Made by a program: the position numbers and the translations under genes
NCBI RefSeq assembly: GCF_003255815.1
Contig: NC_037673.1
Coordinates: forward strand, 91,739,384 to 91,803,383
Direction: 5' to 3'
Source of the DNA: Theropithecus gelada
Lineage: Eukaryota > Chordata > Mammalia > Primates > Cercopithecidae
DNA length: 64,000 bases
Shown: positions 36,261-47,962 of the stretch, piece by piece
Layout: every line of letters begins with the position of its first letter
Numbering within the stretch: the stretch's first letter is position 1
The notes under the pieces: generated by a model
Database searches by the model: none
What the model was told of the DNA's origin: nothing
The model's input: only the letters and a program-made list of their open reading frames with translations

Positions 36261-37139
36261 TGGCTCTCCCTTTATGAGTACCTGGTTGTAAACTTAGTGC
36301 CAGATGTCTCCTGAGATACCTCAGATTTCACAGTAGAAAATTAGTCTAAATGTTACTCCTTTGTTGTATTTCTTGAGATCCACTGATTATTTTCCTGCCC
36401 CTTTGACAAACATTTTATTAACTCAAATTGCTATTCATGAAGGAAGCACTGCCCTGTCTATTTAGGGATCACCTCAGGAATTTTACATTCCAACACCAGG
36501 GCTATCTAAACAAGGAAGATAAGAAATGTGTTTTTGAGAGGTAAGGCTGACTGCCCTGGTGAATCAGTCTTGGTTTTATGGTTTGAAACTACTCTCTGTT
36601 AGTGTTCTAACTAAGAAAGCAAAACAGTTGGTGCAGACACAAACTAGTAAAAGGAATCTTTCCATATTTTCCATTTGTAGTATTCAGAACTACTTCATAA
36701 CATGAAAAAGTGCCCAAAAACATACTTACTTGCCTACATTATGCTAAGATGCCTAAGTGGTCTCTTTTTACTGGTTTAATCTACATTAGCTGTAAGTTCA
36801 AACAGAGTTCCTCATCTAAACCATAAACAGAGAAAATAACTTAAGTGACCTTTTCCTCAATTTTCTCAAAGATGGTACACAACTAGGACCTCTCTAGCTT
36901 CAGATAAGAGACATTTGTTCATTACATAGTATGGATGTTGTAGTTATTAGGGCTTAATTCTCTCAAAACTGGCTGAAAATGGTTGATTGACATTCAAGTC
37001 TACCACTGGATATATAGGATATAAATTATTGCCAACAAAAGGATAAAGATCGAAAGCCTTCAGTAGTGAAAATAGTCAAACCATAATCAAACAAAAAATC
37101 AAGATAATGCTTTCTTCAACTCAAGTTTTTTTCTGTCTT
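36261..37139. other. Unrecognised DNA
   Basis: No gene seen. May include further decayed L1 sequence at its left side. Confidence 0.4.
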
Positions 37140-37830
37140 AGACATCAAAGTTCATTTTGTTTTAAAATATAATTTATATACAATAAAATTCGCTGTGTTT
37201 ATGTGTACAATTCAATGAATTTTGACAAATTTATACAGTCAGGTAACAATCACCAAAGTCAAGATATAGATTTATTTCCTCATGACTCTTTGTAGGTGTC
37301 AATCTGCCTTCTCCACTTCCAGACACTGGCAACCACTGATCAAATTTCTGTCCCATAGTTTTTTCTTTTCCAAATATCATATAAATTGAATCATTCAATA
37401 TGTATTCTTCTGAGTCTGGCTTCTTTCTCTTAGCATAATGCTTCTTAGATTCATCCATGCTGTTGTGTGTATCTGTAGTTCTTTCCTTTTTATTGCTATA
37501 TAGATATAACGATTTATCTATTCACCTGATAGACATTTTGGGTTGTTTCCAACTTTAAGCATTTATGAATAAGATTGCTTAAACATTCAAATGCAGGTTT
37601 TTATGTGGACATAGGCTTTTAGTTCTCTACGGTAAATACCTTCATGTAACCTTCACTATATAGACTGCCAAACATTTTCCCAATGTGGAAATCCCTCCAG
37701 CAATATATAAACATTCGAGTTGGTTTGCACTCTCTTCAGCATTTGGCACTGTCAGATTTTTTTTTTTAATTTTGAGCCATTCCAATAGGTGTGTCAAGAT
37801 ATCTCATTTCTCTTTCACGTTTTAATAATT
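37140..37830 (-). repeat. Old L1 3' end (L1M-type), minus strand
   Basis: Antisense landmarks in order: 'acaattcaatgaattttgacaaattt', 'caaccactgatcaaat', 'ttagcataatgcttcttagattcatcc', 'gggttgtttccaacttt', 'cattccaataggtgtg'. This is the same region as the copy at 842-1797, from a separate old insertion. Confidence 0.75.
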
Positions 37831-38589
37831 AGGTTTATAAAATCAGTTATGAAAAACATCAAATAATTGAAGGTGTATCAGACATCAAAAAGATGTTTCT
37901 GCTGTTTTGTCATCATTGAGTCTTGGCTCTTCACCATGTTTTCCTGTCCATGTTGGACCACTGAACTATCATTAATCCTAAATTACAAGTATGCAGTACC
38001 CGAATATACATGGCTTGTGTGTGCACAGGAACCTGCTTTCTAGCTTGCTTGGGACCTTGCTATCATAGGATTTCTAATGGAATCGTTAGAAGAATTTTTG
38101 CTCCTTTTCTCACACAGTGGGTCTGAGAAATATTTTACTGATTACCTCTAAAACTGAAAACTTGTAAACTATTTTCTGTAATCTTCCAGGCCACTCTCAT
38201 GGACAAAATTTGCTTTTGCCATAGTGAGAGGAGAATTAAAGTTGTGGGAGCTATAGCACCAATTTTCTTTTCATTCTTGCTGAAGTTGGGCATCTTTCCT
38301 CTTGCCTTTATTTTGATTATTTGTTGGGCCTTGTGATCACTTGCTTTTGTTAGTCTTCCTCTTGCTGTTGCTAAATGTTAGGATGAATTAGGGACCTCAT
38401 CCTTTTTATGTATTTGTAGTATGGGTGAATCTGAGCAAATGGGGCTCCAGTGCCTCTTCTCCAGCTTTGACTAGACCAAGAGCCTTCTCTGCTACACAAA
38501 CATGGCAGGATCCTTCATAGATGTTCATTTGTACAAGTTTATTTGTTTTTGTTTTCTGCTAAGAGTGACTTTGGCTTCCTTTTCTGCCT
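37831..38589. other. Unrecognised DNA
   Basis: No gene or named repeat seen. Confidence 0.4.
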
Positions 38590-38850
38590 GGGTAAGTCTT
38601 AATTCTTCTTCAAGATCAGACCAAATATTCCCTCCTCTATGATGTCAAATTCCCTAAGCCTTTTTTGTCATACCTACTGAACCCTTTTCTTATTTTATTG
38701 TAAGTCCTATTACATTACTCTGTGATAATCTGTCCACATTTCTGTATCCTTCCTAGACTCTGAACTCCTCCCAGTCAAGAAGCACATGCTGATTGTTACT
38801 GACTTATCATAAAGTACACGCTCAATAAATACTTTTGACTAACTTTACAT
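38590..38850 (+). repeat. L2 LINE 3' end, plus strand
   Basis: 'tcaagatcagaccaaatattccctcc', 'ctagactctgaactcctcccagtcaag' and 'acgctcaataaatacttttgactaac' follow the L2 3' order. Confidence 0.65.
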
Positions 38851-39579
38851 TTGCAATGTAGCTACATTTAAATGCAGAGGTTTTTTTTAACTTCAAAAAG
38901 GAATGATAGAAGGATTTGCTAAACAAGGAAGTTTGTTTAGTAAAAGCCATTTATGTATTAATATATTTAGGCAAAGTGGTAGTCATAAGATTTGATTGAT
39001 CTCAGTATTGGATTCCTCTCACCCTCACCCAATCAGTGTCATAATAAACCACATGTTATGGGAAAGAAAAGCCAAAGAATTAAAATAATTCTGTGACTCT
39101 TGTCTCCATTGTTAAACTGTGATATGTGTATAAGTAATTGCTTTAATCATGTCAGTAAAATATTAGGGCTGTGGGATTAAACAATTGTTTTGTATACGTA
39201 TGTCTCATGCAATATTTGAGACATTCTTATAATAATAAAAAGGTTTGTTGTTTGTCTTAAGTTCAAGTTTAACTACATGCCCCTTCTTTTATATGACAAC
39301 CATAGCCAAAGGGAAACTTCCGCACTTCACAAAGTGGGAAGGACTAATGGGGAATGCAGACGGTGCTCTTGGAAGTCAGTTCAGAAATGTATAGTGAACA
39401 ATGTGAGGCCATGATTCCTTAGACTGGTCAGTATACGTCAACTCAGCAGCGTGATTATCTTTGCCAGGGTAGAGTGCAAGACAAGAAAGTGAACTGAGAT
39501 CAGAAAGAGAAGTGGGAGTGGTGAAGTCACTGACCATATGGTCATTTGGGTTAAAGATGGCAGCATTTAAAGGTCTGTA
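38851..39579. other. Unrecognised DNA
   Basis: No gene seen. Confidence 0.4.
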
Positions 39580-40135
39580 ACTACGGTAGATTAAAGATGG
39601 CCACAAATTCTTTGCTACTATTTTTAGTAGAGGTCTGTTGCCTTCCCTTTGAATGTGGATGGGCTTTGTAACTGCTTTGACCAATGGAGTAATAGCAGAA
39701 GTGACACTGTGCCAGCTTTCTGAGCCCAGGCCCTACACATCTGTAGGTTTTCACTTTCTGTTTCTTAGAACAGTATTTTTGAGATCTCTGAGCCTCCATA
39801 TAAGAAGTCCAGTTTTCCTGAGACTGCCATGCTGGAGTAGCCACACGTAGGCACTTTGGGTTGACAGATCCAGCTAAGCCCAGACTTCCTGCTGTCACCA
39901 TCAAGTGACATGAGAGAGAAGCTGTTGTGGACCATTCAGACCCACCTAAGAGTTGAATACCCCCGAGTGAGCTCCTTCAAGCCACGCAGAGAAAAAAAAC
40001 CCACCCAGCTGAGCCTGAGCCTTCTCTGAATTTCTGACCCATGACACCTGGAGATATAATAAAATGCTCGTCTGTTTAAGCTGCCAAGTTTTGTATGGCT
40101 TTGTAACATAGTAATAGGTAACCAGAAAGTGAATA
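39580..40135 (+). repeat. MLT1-type LTR (ERVL-MaLR), plus strand
   Basis: 'aagatggccacaaattctttgctact', 'gtgacactgtgccag', 'accacccagctgagcc' in decayed form, and the tail 'ataaaatgctcgtctgtttaagctgccaagttttgtatggctttgtaacatagtaataggtaacc' match an MLT1 LTR with its poly(A) region. The 201-codon minus frame (40551-39946) runs antisense through this LTR and beyond and is not regarded as a gene. Confidence 0.7.
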
Positions 40136-41124
40136 TAAACAGAGGATTCCCTGACCACATGGTGACTTAAGAAAGAAGTAATTGCCATCATTTTAGTATG
40201 TAAACTTCTCCATTTGCTTGTTTGCCAAGAAAATCTTGCTTCGAAAGAAGTCTTACCCAGAACGTGATACATAATAGAGCTCAAAGTCAAGCTGCCTGAG
40301 CTGAAGCATAGCTGGGAGTCCAGAGTCACATCTTCTCTATCCTCTTGTCCTAAACTCCCCAGATGCCAGCAGATGTTCTGTAGCCCAGCTGAGAAAGATT
40401 GTGGGGTATGTCTGAGACCTAACCTAAGAGGCAGGGGAACCACAGTAAGATGTGCAAACCTGGGACTAGATGCAGAGAATGTTACCATGGCAAGCACAGC
40501 CAAACTGTCAGCATCAGATAAAGCCCTGCTTAAATGTGCAGAGGAGATCAAGAAGCCAGGGTGAAAGCACCAACAGCTGAATGTGCTGTAACAAAGAAAC
40601 TTTCTGAAGGTAGAGGGGAACCCTGAGAGAATGCAGCGAGAATCTGAGAACCCCCATGGGGAGTGTCATCAAGAATCCCAAAGGATAATGATGCAAGAAG
40701 AGGACTCTGAAGACTACTAATTCCTTTGTGAGGAAAGATGAAATAAGACCACACCTGGGTAATATATGCTGGAATTACCGATATTTATGTAACTTAATTG
40801 CCAAGTAAATCTGTTTCTAGTTTCACTCTGGCTCTTCTCAAATTAAGTCTTTTGTTTTCTGAATATTACACATAAGATCTCTGTGTAGATAATGTTGAAT
40901 GGAATGTTGAACTGGGAATGGGTGGCCTCAAAAGATTATCTAGTTATGTTCTTGGTAACTAAAGAGAGACTAGGTTTGAGTGAGCAAGGCCTCTGTAGAA
41001 AAGATACTAGTTAGATAACATACACCCAGGGAGAGACTTGTCCAGCTTGAACATTACTATACACATTTGACATTTCAGAAAACTACCAGTTAATTTAAAG
41101 CGAGGCACACCTACATTATAAAGA
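40136..41124. other. Unrecognised DNA
   Basis: Slightly GC-richer at 40290-40750, with several overlapping frames (for example 40373-40564 plus). I recognise no protein in it. Confidence 0.35.
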
Positions 41125-41133
41125 TGTCATCCT

Positions 41134-41449
41134 GGCCAGGTATGGTGGCTCACACCTGTAATCCTAGCACTTTAGGAGGCTAAGGCAGGTGAATCACTTG
41201 AGCCCAGGAGTTCAAGACCAGCCTGGGCAACATGGTGAAACTGTGTCTCTACCAAAAATACAAAAAAAAAAAAAAAATTAGCTATGTGTGGTGGTGCACA
41301 CCTGTAGTCTCAACTACTAGGGAGGCTGAGGCAGGAGAATCGCTTGAGCCCGGGAGGGAAAGGTTGCAGTGAGCTGAGATCATGCCACTGCACTCAAGCC
41401 TGGGCAACAGAGTGAGACTCCATCTCAAAAAAAAAAAAAAAAAAACAAC
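41134..41449 (+). mobile_element. AluJ-type, plus strand
   Basis: Old dimeric Alu with 'cacttgagcccaggagttcaagaccagcctgggcaac', the AluJ pattern. Poly(A) linker and tail. Target duplication TGTCATCCT at 41125-41133 and 41456-41464. Confidence 0.9.
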
Positions 41450-41464
41450 TAATGGTGTCATCCT

Positions 41465-42809
41465 ATTTTAGAGTTAAAACCTAGCATATTTTGTTCTGTA
41501 TATACTTGAAAAATAATTTTGTCTAATGAATATGTATGATGATCGTAATAATTATTTAGTCTTATTACATGAACCCTTCTTCCAAGGAAGTGCAAAGCTT
41601 TTAAACAAGCCACTTCTAAAAACTGTCACATCCTACTGCATGCAGCAACAATCAGAGAAGCCCTGACTTGGCATTTTAGTATATTAATAGGCTGAGTGAA
41701 TTCCTAGCTTAACTGAGGTGGGCCCCCTGGAAGATCTTATGGGTGTTTTATTAGGAAACAAACCAAACATATAAAGGTTTGGTAATATCTGCACCCTGAT
41801 ATTATTCTCAATATACATCCACAGTCTACAAAGCTAAAGCTCCTTCAGAGTCAATAATGCTGCATGCTGGAAAGCAGATCAGCACATAGCTCAAATTTAT
41901 TACCAATCCATAATGCTGACCACATAACAACAGAAAAACAGCCATGATAATGCTATCATGGCATGGTCAGTTGTTGTAACAATAGCTCAATGGCTTGATA
42001 GCCTCAGCAGTAAAATACCTAGGCATCCGAACTTAAAAAAAAAAAAAAAAAAAATCACAGCAATTTTTAGTGAGAGCAGCAAAAACATATTTGTAACCAT
42101 AAGACGCTGATTCATTTTCTTGCCTGTTAACCTTCCTACTGGAGCAATTGCTCCCCTGGCTGGATTGTTGGATGATGAAGTGATCAATTTCTGGACACCC
42201 AGCAAGTTGCTATATATTTGAAACTCTCCAGTGCTGGAGTAGGCAATTATTTTCACTTCCAGCTCAGCTTGGTATGTGTAACTGAACTCAAAGAACTTTC
42301 TATGGGAAGTGAGTGCTTTTTGCCAGTGTATTGGCACACACATTTCAGAGATAATGGTAATAGCTCCACAGGTTTTCAGGAACTGTGTTTCTGCACTGAT
42401 TAATTTTATTCTTGCTCCCACAGCTTTTGGTTCCAGAGAGCCATAGTCTTCATATACTTCAGCACTTCATGAAGACTTTCTTGGTACTGTTCAAAGTAAG
42501 ATATAACAAGTTGCTGTGTTGCATACATCTTTACACCTTCATTGCTTGTTCTCCCAGGCATGCTATCATACCCAAGGCCACATGGTGAGATGGAAAGACA
42601 CTGTATATGAAGTCAAGGGACAGAGGTTTCAAATTCTCAATGTCCCTCTTGCATGATGGGCAACTGACATATCACTCCGCACTTTGCTTCTTGATTTCTT
42701 CGTTGAGTGACCGTAAAATGGTTGAGTCCATTCCCAGCTGTCAGACTGCCAGGGATATTCAGTACTTTGGTTTTCTCTTCTGGAAAATGACATTAGTAGT
42801 TAATGCTAC
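41465..42809. other. Unrecognised DNA with a coding-like minus-strand stretch
   Basis: Mostly unrecognised. The minus strand from about 42560 to 42060 reads as two long open segments: a 144-codon frame at 42421-41987 and an open stretch just upstream (about 42560-42424) with a stop between them. A T/A homopolymer lies at 42034-42052. It may be a decayed processed pseudogene, but I cannot identify a parent. Confidence 0.25.
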
Positions 42810-43465
42810 AGTGTTTACTTTGTGCCAGGCCATTTCCTAAGTACTTTACATATATATTTACTCTTTTAAGTCTCATGACAACCCTATGAGGTAGTGTGTT
42901 AGTACATTTTGCATTGCTATAAAGGAATACCTAAGACTGGGTAATTTATAAAGAAAAGACATTTATTTGGCTCATGGTTCTGAAGTCTGTAGAAGCATGG
43001 CACCAGCATCTGCTTGACTTTTTATGAGGCCTCAGTAAGCTTATAATTATGGCAGAAGGTGAAGGGGAAGCAGGCATGTCACATGGCAAGAGGGAGAACA
43101 AGAGAGATGTCAGGCTGTGTTAAACAACTAACTCTCATGTGAACTAACAGAGTGAGAAATCACTCATGACTTCAAGGACAGCACCAAGACTTTCACAAGG
43201 AATCTGCCTCCATGACCAAAACACCTCCCACCAAGCTCCACCTCCAACATTGGGGATCACATTTCAACATGAGACTGGGAGCGGATGCACATCCAAACCA
43301 TATCAGGTAAATGCTATTATTCTCATTTTGCAGATGATGAAAATGAAACACAGAAAAATAAAGAAACTTGTCCAAGCTTGTATAGTTGATAAGAAACAAC
43401 TTTGAACCCAGGGAATTGAACCCAGGCAACCTGCTCCATAATCTGTGCTACACTACCTTCCCCAT
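42810..43465 (-). repeat. MIR (minus) interrupted by a MaLR LTR
   Basis: Left part 42810-42894 ('gtgccaggccatttcctaagtactttac...ccctatgaggta') and right part 43306-43465 ('ctattattctcattttgcagatgatgaaaatgaaacac...gaacccagg') are collinear antisense MIR when the LTR 42895-43305 is removed. Confidence 0.8.
42895..43305 (-). mobile_element. Solo MST/MLT1A-type LTR (ERVL-MaLR), minus strand
   Basis: From 'tgtgttagtacattttgcattgctataaagg' (split here: tgtgttag at the left end) to 'aaaccatatca'. Conserved 'gactgggtaatttataaag' at 42936-42954. Target flanks GGTAG (42890-42894) and GGTAA (43306-43310). No internal region, so a solo LTR. Confidence 0.87.
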
Positions 43466-44193
43466 GGATTGTTATATAGGTTAGTTGTACTATCCATGAA
43501 ATGTGTGTAGTAAGAACAATCCTACAGAGTTCACAGGTGTGCTCTGTGTATCACAGTCACAATAGATGTGAAAACAATGTGAGATGAGCTGAAAGTGCTT
43601 TAGAAACCATAATGTATTGTCACCTTCTCTTCAAAGTTACCAGTAAGCAACCTCACCTTTGGGTTCCAGAACTTCCAGATAGTATTAGGTGATAGAACAC
43701 TGAATCACTATTTAGTTATTTGAGAAAGTCCATGCCAAGTGCTCCAAAGTGAGTGTCTGCTGTCCAAGTCAGGTGTCTGAACCTGGAAAAAGGCCAGATA
43801 AAAGTTCCATCAATGAGCAGTGAAAAGTCCAGGGCCAGCCGGGTGGTTTTTAATTAATGATACCAATGAGGAGCCTAGTTAGATATGAAGAGGTGTCAAC
43901 ACCTTTCCTCACTACTAGGCATAGCAGAGATCCCAAAAGGAATTAGTGAGGAAAGGTGTTGAAACCTCCTCATATCTAACCAGGCTCCTCATAGCAGAGA
44001 TCCTGTTGAATCCCTGTGTTCCCCTGCTGGGAAAAAAAAAAAAAAATGTTTATGGAACCTTCAAATTTCATGCCTCGTGAAACATGAGGGCTCTGTAGTA
44101 ACTACTCCTCCTAAGAAAGTTACAGCATTCAAAGGGGCTGAGACTGAGGACAGCTCATTAAAAAGGTTGTGGCCTTTTTTGGAAAGGCTTTTG
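43466..44193. other. Unrecognised DNA containing a long hairpin
   Basis: No gene. The inverted repeat at 43866-43992 is listed next; a run of 15 A lies at 44032-44046. Confidence 0.4.
43866..43992. repeat. 49-bp near-perfect inverted repeat with 29-bp loop
   Basis: Arm 1 is 43866-43914 and arm 2 is 43944-43992. Arm 2 is the reverse complement of arm 1 at 46 of 49 positions, by direct alignment. In a minus-strand RNA two of the three mismatches become G-U pairs, so 48 of 49 positions could pair. A 14-bp direct repeat CATAGCAGAGATCC occurs at 43920-43933 in the loop and again at 43990-44003 at the outer edge of arm 2, exactly 70 bp apart. That arrangement fits a 70-bp templated fold-back insertion rather than a transposon. 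Confidence 0.93.
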
Positions 44194-44492
44194 CTTTTTT
44201 TTTTTTTTTTGAGACGGGGTTTTTGCCCAGGCTCCCAGATTGGAGTGCAATGGCATGATCTCGGCTCACTGCAACCTCCGCCTCCTGGGTTTGGGCAATT
44301 ATCCTGCCTAAGCTTCCTGAGTAGCTGGGATTACAGGCACCTGCCACCACACCTGGCTAATTTTTGTATTTTGGTAGAGACTGAGTTTCACCATGTTGGT
44401 CAGGCTGGTCTTGAACTCCTGACCTCAGGTGATCTGCCCGCCTCGGCCTTCCAAAATGTTGGGATTACAGGCGTGAGCCACCGTGCCCAGTC
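44194..44492 (-). mobile_element. AluS-type, minus strand
   Basis: Reverse Alu with poly(T) at 44196-44210 and 'ccaccgtgcccag' at the right. A small disturbance follows the tail ('cggggtttttgcccaggctcccag'). The 157-codon plus frame 44077-44550 is largely Alu sequence and not a gene. Confidence 0.88.
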
Positions 44493-45102
44493 AGTTTATG
44501 CTTTATCTCCTCTGAGCAGCACTGGGGCTCCTGGATTAAATCTGACTTAAAGGAAGAGAAAATCAAGTTGGCATTAACATAAACAAAACCTGAATACAGG
44601 CTAAATTCAAGATTGAATAAGAAAAATGCATTTAACGTGCTGCTCCTCATCATTCACTGCATGTTTTTCCTAGTTGTGCAACTAGACAGTCCCTTGCCCC
44701 TGAACAACTATTTAACCTTATAGAATTGCAGAATAGTTCAAGGGGCCATATTTCCTTTGAACAGTTTCTCTTGCAGGCTAGGGGAATGCAGTTGGGTGTC
44801 TGCCATCTAAGACTTAAAACAGAGGTGGCACACCAGCAGCCTGCAGTCTGAATCTGACAGTCCCCTTTTCCCCATAAATTTAGTATGTTAAAAGAATTGA
44901 TGAGTCGTCACCATGATTCAGAAGTCAGATGAGTTCCTATAAAATCTAGATTGATGACTTAGGAGGAACTGGAGGATTGCAGCAGCAGGCCCTCATCCTC
45001 ACATGGGCACAGCCTAGTAAAGGTGAGGGTGCTTATCTCTCCAGGTTACCTACCTGTTTCATGACTCAGCTATCTGCTTAGCCATTGTATTCATAGAGCT
45101 CC
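44493..45102. other. Unrecognised DNA
   Basis: No gene or named repeat seen. Confidence 0.4.
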
Positions 45103-45342
45103 ACCTCGGCCCTAGTGACATTTGGGACCAGGTAATTTTTTGTGGTGGAGGCTGTCCTGTGCATTATAGGATGTTTGACAGCAGCCCTGGCCTCCACTTT
45201 CTACATGCCAGTAATATCCTCCCACTCCTCAGCCTCTTACACCCCAACCCCACTCCAATTGTGACAACCAAAAATGTCTCCAGACATTGACTGGTATCTC
45301 CTGCCTGAGGCAGTGGGAGTGGTTTCTGGTTGATAACCACTG
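45103..45342 (-). repeat. MER20 hAT-Charlie MITE, minus strand
   Basis: Nearly complete element in reverse: 'cctcggccctagtgacatttggg' at the left, 'gctgtcctgtgcattataggatgttt', 'gtgacaaccaaaaatgtctccagacat', ending 'tgataaccactg'. The order and length of about 240 bp match MER20. Confidence 0.8.
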
Positions 45343-45539
45343 TGCTACAGCCTGCAAACTCATAAAACAGTATTGCATATTCTGACACATTAATACTGCT
45401 ACCTTCTTATGCTCAAAGTGTCATAGTGATGCATAATTGACAAAGTGTGTCTGGATGGTTGTCTTGAAATTTCTGACCAGACTGTGATGTTCTTTTCTTC
45501 TAAATGAGCGTTCTTATAATCATGGTCCAAGATTATTGG

Positions 45540-45700
45540 GCCATTAATTGGCACTTGAAGAAATTTTACAAGTCACCAGTCTCCTCATTTTATAGGTAAG
45601 AAAACTGAGTCCAAGGAGGTAAATCGCCCAAAGTCACATAACTGGCTGGTGACAGAGCTTGAACTGGAAGCTAGATTTGAATTCTTAGCTCGTTACTCTT
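45540..45700 (-). repeat. MIR, minus strand
   Basis: 'ctcattttataggtaagaaaactgagtcc', 'gcccaaagtcacataactgg', 'gacagagcttgaactggaagc' are the antisense MIR core. Confidence 0.75.
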
Positions 45701-47694
45701 TCCACATTATAAAACATTTGAGCTATAAAGAAAAATGTAAGCATGACATAGAGATGTCCTGGTTAGTATATTTAACTATCATGGCTGCTCTTCTAGGTGA
45801 CTTCAGGTCCATTGTTATTACTTCTATATACTGCCATGCTATGGTATCTCCCTTCTCCAAGTAAACTGCTTTGTGAAACAAAACAAACCCAACAAGTGCT
45901 TTATTCACTGATTACCTATCTGGATGTCTTAGGTTAAATACTTGGGATTTAAATAATTAATCACAAACTACAATCCTTTCAAACCATCTACTGCCAAAAT
46001 AATTTTTCTACTCTTTGGGGTCTGAAAGAATGGGTTCCCTTTGATGTGCGGTATCCATAGAAGGGAGTCTATTTTATCTGGTGTGCCCAATTTATTTAGT
46101 GCTCTACTCTTGGAATTTACATCACTGCTCAACTTGGGAAACAAGGATACAAGTAGAACCTCAGAGTTGGGAATTGTGATTCTTCAGCTACATTTTGGGA
46201 AGCTGCTGGATGACCCTGAGGGCTCTACAGAGGCTGGTAAGCTGTGTAAGGAGTCCCAGAGAAAAGAGCCTTGCCAGAGGTGCTGAAAGTGCTACAGTCA
46301 TTTGCAGGGACACCAACAATGAGCTTTACCTCCTGCCTCACAGCCTGCCCATCATCCCTCTCCAATGGTGGGTTGGGGGGGGGGCAGGCACAGCCCTTAT
46401 CTGTTTACACCTGCTTGATAAGCTGCCCGTCACCAAGTGACTCTTGTTTTCCCCTTTGAAAACTGGCCTTGCTGTTCATTCTTACGTGGCTTTTCTGGTA
46501 CCTAGGTGCTTGTGGAGAAGAGAGAACATCTGAGGCCCTTGGGAAGGGCCCAGCAATTAGATGTTTCAGGCCTTTCCATCCACCCAAATGTGCAGCAGCT
46601 TATGGCCCAGAGGAGAACAAGGGGACAGGGGCAGAAACTTTGAAAGAGACCCCATTGTTTGACCATTTTATTTCTCTCAGCGGCATGTTTTCCTGCCGCA
46701 GTTTCTGATATCTTTATATTCAAGTTCTAAATGACCCCACATTGCCTCAATATATCAGAAAATTACTAGATTTTATAAAATGTTTTTCCCCAACTCCACT
46801 ACTACATTGATGATGGTAGAAACCAGACGTGGCTGCTTTCTTGACCCTTACATTGCATTCTCCCAGTATGGTGGGCTTTTAAGGAGGAGAAAGGGACTCT
46901 TCCCTAACTTCTGCCATTATTCTTCCCACACGTTGCTTTTGTTTTGTTTTGGGTGAGTATACCGTGGCATGAAGGCTTTTGTCCTCTCCCTGTTTAACCT
47001 ACCTACTTTGCTTTTTGGCCTGAGGAAACTTGACTTTTGCAACTCTCTGCTCTGACCCTTCAGTTCCATTTGTGTAAACTTCAGCCCAGAAACTTCAGTC
47101 AATGTTCAGGTGTTGAAGCCTTTTGGAGAAGTGGGAGGTAAATAAATTGAGGTCCCAGCAAGCAGCTGTCTGTTCTGTCACTTGCCTCTGTGTACATAAG
47201 ATATTTGGTGCCTTTCTTCAAAGATGTTTTTACCTAACCACCAGAGTGTCTGATTAGCAAGGACACTTCCTAGTTTAACAAGTAACAGAGATTTTTAAGC
47301 TTTGGTTTCTAGAGAACATTGTCACTGAGGGGATTGAACTTTGAGATGAATACTTTATGTTGTTTCTTATGACAAGGGGTATTTTGTCAACAGTTGTAGC
47401 TAGACCTCCTGTAACCATAAATTATCTGGTTACAAGTATCGGGAGCTGCAAGGAAAAATAAACCATAGTCCCTTGCTTTATTTTTCATTTTCATTTTCAG
47501 GTGCATGACTTAAGAAAATGGGACAATTCCTTCCATATGTTTCTTTTTAATTTTTTTCTTTAAAGTAGGGGCTTTGATGCTTGTTGGTATCTAGTCAACA
47601 CCATTAGCCAACAATGACCACTTATTGTTCTGGCCCGAGTATTCATTTTTAGTTTTTAAGGGTTGTCATTGTTAAGGACCTGTGTTTATAATTC
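45701..47694. other. Unrecognised DNA
   Basis: No gene recognised. Contains a 10-G run at 46374-46383 and overlapping frames at 46041-46723 on both strands without domains. Confidence 0.4.
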
Positions 47695-47870
47695 AAATTT
47701 CACAGCTACAGGGAACCATAGAGGCTATACAGTTCAATCGTCTCGTTTTATAAATGAAGAAACTGGAGCCCTGAAGAGAAGTGCTTCCTTCCAGTTTGGC
47801 ACAGCTCATCTCTGGCAGAGGCGGAGGTAGAACCAGCTCCTTCCCTCTAGACCACGTGCTCTTTTCCATG
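47695..47870 (-). repeat. MIR, minus strand
   Basis: 'gttttataaatgaagaaactggagcc', 'ggcagaggcggaggtagaacc' and 'ctctagaccacgtgctctttt' follow the antisense MIR layout. Confidence 0.6.
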
Positions 47871-47888
47871 AACAGTGCCGTTCACCTT

Positions 47889-47962
47889 TACCTTCTCCCT
47901 GCCTGTTTCTGATCTTCTTTCTTCTTACCTTCTCCCTGCCTATTTCTGACTTTCTTTCTGGC
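47889..47962. repeat. 37-bp tandem duplication
   Basis: Two adjacent units, 47889-47925 and 47926-47962, sharing TACCTTCTCCCTGCC and TTTCTGA with small differences. Pyrimidine-rich local duplication. Confidence 0.8.

Noticed and set aside
39946..40551. 201-codon minus-strand open frame
   Set aside because: Runs antisense through the MLT1-type LTR and has no recognisable family; likely chance.
44077..44550. 157-codon plus-strand frame
   Set aside because: Most of it is reverse Alu sequence, which commonly gives open frames of this length.
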